From contig JAISRI010000126.1 in the NCBI GenBank assembly GCA_031273735.1, positions 1 through 9,713 on the forward strand: a stretch of 9,713 nt of DNA, given 5' to 3'. The notes under the pieces were generated by a model. It had not been told where the DNA came from. It saw only the letters and a program-made list of their open reading frames with translations, and made no database searches. The translations under genes were made by a program, and so were the position numbers. Source of the DNA: Helicobacteraceae bacterium (GTDB lineage Bacteria > Campylobacterota > Campylobacteria > Campylobacterales > SZUA-545). Positions 5,307 through 9,713 of this stretch are shown piece by piece (within the stretch, counting starts at the first letter, position 1; each line of letters opens with the position of its first letter).

Positions 5307-6151
5307 AATACGCTTTATTTATGGGTTGCGTTCCTTACGGCGCTACGCCAGAGGTAAAAACTTCGCTAGAGGCGGTGGCTAAAAAGTTGGCGATCGAGTT
5401 GGTAGAGTTAAAAGAGGCGAGTTGTTGCGGCGCGACTCATTTGCAGGATTACGACGATTTTTTATCGCTTGTTCTTAACGCTAGAAATCTAGCTTACGCA
5501 GAAAAATTAGGTCTTGATCTAGTTACCGTTTGCAACACCTGTCAATTAGTTCTCTCTCTAGCGGCTTTTAGGCTTAAAAACGATCGCGATTTATTAGCGA
5601 AGGTTAATGAAAAATTAAATCGGGCGGGGCTAAATTATAGCGGTAAAACAAACGTCCGTCATTTTCTATATGTTTTGCGCGACGATTACGGCTTTGAAAA
5701 TCTGCCGATTGTAAAACCTCTTAACAATAAAAAAATCGCGCCGTTTTACGGCTGCCACAATATCCGCCCGTCGGGGCTTTCGAGCGACGAAGATCCGTTT
5801 CGCCCTAAGGCTTTAGACGATCTAATAACCGCGCTTGGCGGCGAGGCGATCGACTATGCGCTAAAAAGCGGTTGTTGCGGTTTTCATACCGAAATGCAAG
5901 CGAGCGAAACGACGTATAAACTTAGCGGCGAGGCTTTAAGCGAAGCGAGCGATCGCGGCGCGGAGTGGATCGTAACGCCTTGCCCGCTATGCCAGCTTAG
6001 TTTCGACGCGGAGCGCACAAACGCCGAACGCGCCGTCTGCCGCCCTATAAAAGCGCCCGCGCTTCATCTAACGCAGTTAATCGGAATCGCGCTCGGCTTA
6101 ACGCCAAAAGAGCTTGGGCTAGATAAAAACGTCGTAAAAATATCGTTGTAA
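5303..6151 (+). CDS. sdhE: SdhE/HdrB-like CCG-domain membrane-associating subunit
   Basis: 282 residues with two CCG (cysteine-rich) domains: C9, C41-C42-G43, C77-x2-C80, then C151, C191-C192-G193, C227-x2-C230. This is the heterodisulfide reductase HdrB arrangement. In type-E succinate dehydrogenases and in MfrABE this subunit replaces the haem-binding membrane anchors and is thought to bring electrons to or from the quinone pool. I see no transmembrane helix, so attachment would be peripheral. The start overlaps the sdhB stop by four bases, and SdhE is the last gene of the operon. No CCG cysteine is missing, in contrast with the fusion protein at the operon head. The symbol sdhE here means the CCG subunit, not the unrelated flavinylation factor SdhE/YgfY. 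Confidence 0.95.
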   Translation: MKYALFMGCVPYGATPEVKTSLEAVAKKLAIELVELKEASCCGATHLQDYDDFLSLVLNARNLAYAEKLGLDLVTVCNTCQLVLSLAAFRLKNDRDLLAKVNEKLNRAGLNYSGKTNVRHFLYVLRDDYGFENLPIVKPLNNKKIAPFYGCHNIRPSGLSSDEDPFRPKALDDLITALGGEAIDYALKSGCCGFHTEMQASETTYKLSGEALSEASDRGAEWIVTPCPLCQLSFDAERTNAERAVCRPIKAPALHLTQLIGIALGLTPKELGLDKNVVKISL

Positions 6152-6490
6152 TTAGCGATCTTTTAATAGCTTTTCGATCGTAGCGGAGCTTTCCGTCGGC
6201 TTTTCCGCGGTTATTTCGCGTAGTTTATCGCGCAGGACTTCATATTTGATCTCTTTTAGCCGATCGGCTTCGCTTAATTTAAGCGATCGTTCGATCTTTT
6301 TATATATCTCTTTATTGTTATTTGGCAACTCTAGTTCCTCTTGGCTAAACGCGATCCGCGATTTTTTATCCGTTGGCTCTTCTATCTTGATCTCTAACGC
6401 TTTTTTGATAAAAGGCTTAATAACTAAATAGTAGAACACGATTAAAACAATCGCGGCGCCGCACCATCTAAAAAGCGCCGCTAAGGTCAA
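6152..6490 (-). CDS. Small single-pass membrane protein, function unknown
   Basis: 112 residues: one transmembrane helix at about 4-24 (GAAIVLIVFYYLVI), a basic KPFIKK stretch just after it, then a charged, helical cytoplasmic region to the end. The last 30 residues (YEVLRDKLREI...KPTESSATIEKLL) faintly recall the C-terminal segment of the flagellar M-ring protein FliF, but the length and context do not establish this. The start is a TTG one base after the glcD stop, with a weak GGGG upstream; later starts would remove the membrane helix. Its stop abuts the sdhE stop on the other strand. It is the last gene of the glcD operon. Confidence 0.65.
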   Translation of the reverse strand: MTLAALFRWCGAAIVLIVFYYLVIKPFIKKALEIKIEEPTDKKSRIAFSQEELELPNNNKEIYKKIERSLKLSEADRLKEIKYEVLRDKLREITAEKPTESSATIEKLLKDR

Positions 6491-6491
6491 T

Positions 6492-7874
6492 CTATAGCCC
6501 CATTTTGCCCGGATTTAAGATATTATTCGGATCAAGCGCTTTTTTGATCGTTCTAAATAGATTCATTTCGCTTTGACTGAACGCCATATCCATAAACGGC
6601 GCTTTGCTAACGCCGATTCCATGTTCGCCGCTAAGCGTTCCTTCAAGTTCGATCGCGGCTTCAAATATCTCTTTTATCGCTCTTTCGGCGTTGTGGTAAC
6701 GCAATGCGTCTTGCCTGTTTGTCATCACGTTCACATGGACGTTTCCGTCGCCCGTATGCCCAAAACACGGGATTTGATGATCGTATTTTTCGCCGATAAG
6801 CGCGATTCTTTTTAATAGTTCGGGCAATGCGCTTCGCGGGACTGTAATATCTTCGTTTAGCTTGGTTGGTCCGTATATTTTTAGACTTTGGCTTGCGTTT
6901 CTTCGCGCAAACCAAATCGCGTCGCGTTCGATATTATTTTTAGCGATTATAAACGCGCTGCACCCGTTTTCTCTAAATACGCGTTCGACTGTTTCGATCT
7001 GCCATTTTATATCGGCTTCTGTATTGCCGTCTACCTCCGAAATCAATAGCGCTCCAGCGTCTATAGGCAACCCTTTTTTATATGCGCTTTCTACGGCGCG
7101 AATCGTTAGGTTATCTAGAAACTCCATAGCTACGGGAGTTACGCCGTTAATAAACGATTTATACGTGGCGTTCATAGCGTCCGATACGCTCGAAAAAAAG
7201 CCCATAGCGGTTAGCGCTAATTTTGGTTTTGGGATCAGCTTTAGCGTAATCTCGGTGATAACCGCTAGAGAGCCTTCCGAAGCGGTTAATAACCCGGCTA
7301 TATTAAAGCCCGCCACGTCTTTAATGGTTTTTTTGCCCGCTCTAATCAAATCTCCATTAGCTAAAACGGCGCGAAGCGCAAGCACATAGTTTTTAGTTAT
7401 GCCGTATTTTGCGGCGCGCATTCCTCCTGCGTTTTCGCTGACGTTGCCGCCAATCGTGCTATATTCTTGACTTGCGGGATCGGGCGGATAAAATAATCCC
7501 TGCGCTTCGACCGCGTTTTGCAACTCTTTATTTATTACCGCAGGTTGAACCCGCGCAAGCATATTTTCTAAATCGATCTCTAAAATCTGATTCATATATT
7601 TTTCAAGCGCCAAAACGATACCGCCTTCGACGCTAAGAGAACCGCCCGTAAAACCGCTTCCCGCGCCTCTAGGAACAACGGGGATTTTGTTTTGATTAGC
7701 GTAACGCAAAACTTGCTGAACGTCGCTTTCGTTTCTTGGAAAAACTACCGCTTCAGGCTCGAAAGATTGGCGCGTAGCGTCGTATGAGTAGGCTTGGCGG
7801 TGGGCTTGATCAATATAACAGTTGTCTGCTCCGACAATTTTAACAAGCGCGTCGTGATGATTGCTAGATAACAT
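6492..7874 (-). CDS. glcD: GlcD-type FAD-linked oxidase (glycolate/D-lactate/2-hydroxyacid dehydrogenase family)
   Basis: 460 residues, normal for the VAO/GlcD family. It should oxidise a 2-hydroxy acid to the 2-oxo acid with FAD. The FAD phosphate-binding stretch PRGAGSGFTGG is at 68-78 and GGNVSENAGGMRAAKYG at 142-158. The C-terminal catalytic and metal-binding motifs are GHTGDGNVHVNV (372-383) and SGEHGIG (415-421), ending LDPNNILNPGKM. The substrate cannot be read from sequence: glycolate, D-lactate and D-2-hydroxyglutarate enzymes share these motifs, and no GlcE or GlcF partner is in the window. The ATG overlaps the preceding stop (TAATG) and has a good SD, AAAGGAG, five bases upstream. 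Confidence 0.92.
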   Translation of the reverse strand: MLSSNHHDALVKIVGADNCYIDQAHRQAYSYDATRQSFEPEAVVFPRNESDVQQVLRYANQNKIPVVPRGAGSGFTGGSLSVEGGIVLALEKYMNQILEIDLENMLARVQPAVINKELQNAVEAQGLFYPPDPASQEYSTIGGNVSENAGGMRAAKYGITKNYVLALRAVLANGDLIRAGKKTIKDVAGFNIAGLLTASEGSLAVITEITLKLIPKPKLALTAMGFFSSVSDAMNATYKSFINGVTPVAMEFLDNLTIRAVESAYKKGLPIDAGALLISEVDGNTEADIKWQIETVERVFRENGCSAFIIAKNNIERDAIWFARRNASQSLKIYGPTKLNEDITVPRSALPELLKRIALIGEKYDHQIPCFGHTGDGNVHVNVMTNRQDALRYHNAERAIKEIFEAAIELEGTLSGEHGIGVSKAPFMDMAFSQSEMNLFRTIKKALDPNNILNPGKMGL

Positions 7875-8545
7875 TAAAACTCCTTTATCAACCGCTTATA
7901 ATAAGCGTCAAAATCGTCTATTTCGTTATCGATCGCGCCTAAGCGGTGAAAAAAGGGCAGAATCTGTTTTTTGGACGCGGCGGCGGAATACGGAGCGACT
8001 TCAAGAAGCGCGAAAGTTTGGCAATCGACCGTATAATCGCCGTCGCTAAACGCAAAAACGACCGCGCCTACCAAAAGGCGATCGCAAAATCGACGAAAAT
8101 CGGCGATCGTAGGCTTTGTTACGTCGTCCGTTACAAGTTGGTGAGCGAAAAGATCGGAATGAACGTAGCTAAGATCGGCGCGCCTAGCTTTGACGTAGCG
8201 ATCTAGATCGGGCGCGATAACGATCGCGCTAGAGCCAAGCGGCGTAAAGAGCGCCTTGTCGTCTTTGCGAATTGGAAGCGTTAGCGTCGGCGCGGAGCTT
8301 TGATCGTAAAGGTTAAACAGCGAACATTTCAGAGTCGCCGTCGTTTTATCAGCCTTGATCGTCGCGCAATTAGCGCTAATTGTCGAGTCGTTTTTATATT
8401 CGTATAAAATAATCGCGCTCATACCCGCTTTCGCGCCTTCTACCGAAACCAAAACATCGTTTTGATCAACGGAAATTACTCTGCCTTGCGCGCTTGCAAA
8501 CGCGATCGCCGCAAACGTTAAAACCATATACGCTATTCGTATCAA
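7874..8545 (-). CDS. Exported protein resembling the plasminogen-binding (PgbA) N-terminal family
   Basis: About 223 residues. A signal peptide covers the first 20 or so (IRIAYMVLTFAAIAFASA, then QG), followed by a beta-rich region opening GRVISVDQNDVLVSVEGAKAG. This opening and the position next to glcD match what I recall for the PgbA/PgbB plasminogen-binding N-terminal family of Helicobacter and Campylobacter; no search was possible. Plasminogen binding itself should not be assumed, since the lysine-rich tail of the Helicobacter proteins is absent and the family also occurs in free-living relatives. Start choice: ATG 8551 touches the SD (AAAGGA, 8552-8557) with no spacing, while TTG 8545 sits six bases from it and still gives a full signal peptide. 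The ATG remains possible. Confidence 0.65.
   Translation of the reverse strand: MIRIAYMVLTFAAIAFASAQGRVISVDQNDVLVSVEGAKAGMSAIILYEYKNDSTISANCATIKADKTTATLKCSLFNLYDQSSAPTLTLPIRKDDKALFTPLGSSAIVIAPDLDRYVKARRADLSYVHSDLFAHQLVTDDVTKPTIADFRRFCDRLLVGAVVFAFSDGDYTVDCQTFALLEVAPYSAAASKKQILPFFHRLGAIDNEIDDFDAYYKRLIKEF
7880..7886 (-). promoter_or_regulatory. Strong Shine-Dalgarno site of glcD
   Basis: AAAGGAG lies inside the last codons of the upstream gene, five bases before the glcD ATG at 7874. Combined with the TAATG overlap it indicates translation coupled to, but also independent of, the upstream gene. Confidence 0.7.
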
Positions 8546-8551
8546 AACCAT

Positions 8552-8557
8552 TCCTTT
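8552..8557 (-). promoter_or_regulatory. Shine-Dalgarno site that questions the ATG at 8551
   Basis: AAAGGA directly touches ATG 8551, too close for normal initiation. It stands six bases from TTG 8545, which is therefore the better-placed start. Confidence 0.5.
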
Positions 8558-8561
8558 ATTA

Positions 8562-8984
8562 TTAACGATAGAGATAATGATTTAACTCTGTTCCTTTATC
8601 GTTCTGAGTTAAATCTATCTCTATAACGCTATCGATATCTTCAATAACTATTCCTAGCTCTTTTCTGCTTTTCCATTTATAACCGATCTGCAATTCGTCG
8701 CCAAAACGATCGGTATAATCTTTGCCGTTTTCAAGGCTATGTCGCAAGCGTTTATAGCTTTCGTTTTCAGGGTATTGATTAACAATTTGCGTTCTAAAGC
8801 TTTGATATGTTTCTTCAAGTCCTTGTTTGACAAAAAAGCAGTTATATCCAAGCATATAGCCGGAACCAATATCGTAATAAATTGCCTTTTCGCATTGCTT
8901 GTCTAAAAAACTATCTTCCGCAAAACTTAAGGCAAACAACGCCGACATCGCGCATAAAACGCGCAAAAACTTAACGCTCGCCAC
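8562..8984 (-). CDS. Small exported protein of unknown function
   Basis: 140 residues from a GTG at 8984. I do not recognise the family. The N-terminus is a clear signal peptide (VKFLRVLCAMSALFALSFA, cleavage before EDSF). The mature part of about 118 residues has just two cysteines, in KQCEKA and GYNCFF, which could form a disulfide in the periplasm, followed by a charged, probably helical then beta-rich region. The GTG is chosen because AAAGGA lies five bases upstream and it places the signal peptide at the terminus. The frame stays open to 9140, but the extra residues come from non-coding repeats. The stop is 16 bases before the next gene's start, so they are likely cotranscribed. Confidence 0.7.
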   Translation of the reverse strand: MASVKFLRVLCAMSALFALSFAEDSFLDKQCEKAIYYDIGSGYMLGYNCFFVKQGLEETYQSFRTQIVNQYPENESYKRLRHSLENGKDYTDRFGDELQIGYKWKSRKELGIVIEDIDSVIEIDLTQNDKGTELNHYLYR

Positions 8985-8989
8985 TTTTA

Positions 8990-8995
8990 TCCTTT
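8990..8995 (-). promoter_or_regulatory. Shine-Dalgarno site deciding the GTG at 8984
   Basis: AAAGGA stands five bases before GTG 8984 and supports this start over the upstream ATG at 9140. A small hairpin CTCGC/GCGAG at 8999-9014 lies just upstream in the leader. Confidence 0.6.
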
Positions 8996-9029
8996 CTACT
9001 CGCTTACTCGCGAGCTTTTTGCCCGCTCT

Positions 9030-9073
9030 AGTTTGTTTATTCGGCGGAAGTATAATCCGAGTTTGTTTATTCG
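9030..9073. promoter_or_regulatory. Operator-like direct repeat flanking a -10
   Basis: AGTTTGTTTATTCG occurs exactly at 9030-9043 and 9060-9073, a 30-bp period or about three helical turns. The probable -10 of the minus-strand operon lies between the copies. One copy would cover the -35 region and the other the start site, the usual geometry of a repressor operator. The regulator is unknown. Confidence 0.4.
9049..9054 (-). promoter_or_regulatory. Possible -10 element of the minus-strand operon
   Basis: TATACT on the minus strand, with no clear -35, would start transcription near 9042 and give a leader of about 58 nt before GTG 8984. A TATAAT on the plus strand at 9051-9056 overlaps it but has no gene downstream. 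Confidence 0.3.
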
Positions 9074-9263
9074 TAGGCTTTTTGATCGCCCAAAACGCCG
9101 CCGATCGCCGTTTTGCCTTCCAAAAGCGTTTGGCTGGCAAACCCGATCGCCTCTATATTGCGCAATATTACCACAGATCGCAATAAACCCAAACGTCGCC
9201 GCAAGCAAAAAGAGCGCTTGTAAACCCGCCTTTAACGCGACAAACCCGCAAATGCAGCAGTAC

Positions 9264-9428
9264 GGAAATCCAAACCAAAAACCTACGGACAGCGATCGCC
9301 TTTGATTGTTTGCGGGTCTGAATACGCATGGCTACGCCATATTTGGATTCCCGCTTACCCATGCGCGGCGCTCGCTCCATAACGGCGTCTCGCGAAAGTA
9401 GCAAACCAAAAAGCGCGGGGATTACCGC
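9264..9428. repeat. Second, decayed cluster of the palindromic repeat family
   Basis: Positions 9271-9332 align with 661-725 (AAAACCTACG, GCGATCGCCTTTGATTGTT, AATACGCATGGC). Then come the ATGGC/GCCAT hairpin, GGATTCCCGC at 9345, CTCGCGAAAGTAGC at 9389-9402 (as in unit H) and a degenerate right end GCGGGGATTACC. The TCGCGTTAAA linker appears inverted just to the left. More mismatches than in the left array suggest older copies. Confidence 0.75.
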
Positions 9429-9482
9429 ATTTGTCGGTTTGTAGATAAACTCGCGACGTTTCTTTGGAATATATGGATACTT

Positions 9483-9713
9483 TTACTTTAGGTTTTTTGG
9501 ATCGAAGTATTCTAATTCGTTCATTTTGCGTAAAACTCTAGCGGCTATTGGGGCGGCTACGCCGCCGCCGCTCATTCCGTGTTCTATCAATACGACAAAA
9601 GAGTATCGCGGATTTTCATAAGGCGCGTAACCTATATACCACGCATGCGATCGCATATTAAACTCAAGTTCGGTTTCGCTCATTCTTTTGCGCTCGTCTT
9701 GCGCGATTCCCGT
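9483..9713 (-). CDS. mrdA: Penicillin-binding protein 2, C-terminus (partial)
   Basis: The last 76 residues of a transpeptidase entering from the right edge. The stretch TGIAQDERKRM, then RSHAWYIGYAPYENPRYSF and VVLIEHGMSGGGVAAPIA, matches the end of the PBP2 transpeptidase domain, where the segment after the KTG box continues into the HAW...YAP strand and the EHG-GG loop. PBP2 cross-links peptidoglycan in the periplasm during cell elongation in rod-shaped cells. The catalytic SxxK, SxN and KTG motifs lie outside the window. No terminator is evident after the stop; the decayed repeat cluster lies about 55 bp downstream. Confidence 0.88.
   Translation of the reverse strand, partial: TGIAQDERKRMSETELEFNMRSHAWYIGYAPYENPRYSFVVLIEHGMSGGGVAAPIAARVLRKMNELEYFDPKNLK

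Larger units (their letters stand above)
8985..9482. other. Gene-free region between the exported-protein operon and mrdA
   Basis: This stretch holds the presumed operon leader and promoter (about 8985-9075), an inverted repeat CAAAACG/CGTTTTG (9091-9115) around a CGATCG core, and then decayed copies of the palindromic repeat family from about 9221 to 9428. Frames that stay open here translate repeats. I see no RNA gene and no convincing terminator for mrdA. Confidence 0.6.
685..9654. repeat. HIP1-like octamer GCGATCGC, eleven sites
   Basis: Exact copies of GCGATCGC start at 685, 1845, 1897, 3943, 4204, 5282, 5949, 8078, 8502, 9292 and 9647, inside genes of both strands and in repeats. Near-matches containing CGATCG are much more frequent still. 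The span given covers the first to the last site. Confidence 0.85.

Noticed and set aside
6862..7389. A 175-codon plus-strand open frame opposite glcD
   Set aside because: It is fully antisense to a well-supported gene, lacks an SD and shows no recognisable domain; it reflects codon bias on the other strand.
9091..9115. Inverted repeat CAAAACG/CGTTTTG as a terminator
   Set aside because: The arms are short, no T-run follows outside the stem on either strand, and no gene ends close by.
8985..9140. N-terminal extension of the small exported protein to ATG 9140
   Set aside because: It would bury the signal peptide about 50 residues inside and would translate the 14-bp repeats and the promoter region.
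9033..9404. Overlapping open frames of about 80-90 codons on both strands
   Set aside because: They cross the promoter repeats and the decayed palindromic cluster and have no supporting features.

Overview
The window looks like the chromosome of a member of the Campylobacterota (Epsilonproteobacteria). The evidence is a non-classical succinate dehydrogenase (SdhA, SdhB and a CCG-domain SdhE anchor, with no SdhC/D membrane proteins), a GlcD-type oxidase beside a gene resembling the plasminogen-binding N-terminal family of Helicobacter and Campylobacter, and a PBP2 tail of epsilonproteobacterial character. The genus cannot be fixed from sequence alone. The octamer GCGATCGC, the cyanobacterial HIP1 word, occurs eleven times, which is unusual outside cyanobacteria.

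Positions 1-1460 hold no gene I can support. After a long-stemmed hairpin (23-57) comes a mosaic array of palindromic repeats, mostly built on ATTCCC...GGGAAT ends. Several units contain nested stems that vary in sequence while keeping their pairing. Whole blocks are duplicated in direct orientation (151 bp) and inverted orientation (70 bp). A perfect TATAAT follows the last unit and probably drives the next operon.

Positions 1499-6151 (+ strand) form one tight operon: an unusual 337-residue protein, a 21-codon mini-ORF, sdhA, sdhB and sdhE. SdhA oxidises succinate (or reduces fumarate) at a flavin. SdhB carries electrons over Fe-S clusters. SdhE is expected to link the enzyme to the membrane quinone pool. 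By eye, the first protein is a fusion of an SdhB-like half and an SdhE-like C-terminal domain in which almost every cluster-binding cysteine has been replaced. The mini-ORF bridges that gene to sdhA through ATGA overlaps at both ends.

Positions 8984-6152 (- strand) form a second compact operon: a small exported protein, a PgbA_N-like exported protein, a GlcD-type FAD oxidase and a single-pass membrane protein. It meets the sdh operon tail to tail with no intervening base. Its probable promoter at about 9050 is flanked by two exact 14-bp direct repeats 30 bp apart, an operator-like arrangement. Positions 9185-9430 carry decayed copies of the same repeat family. The window ends in the C-terminus of penicillin-binding protein 2 (mrdA, - strand).
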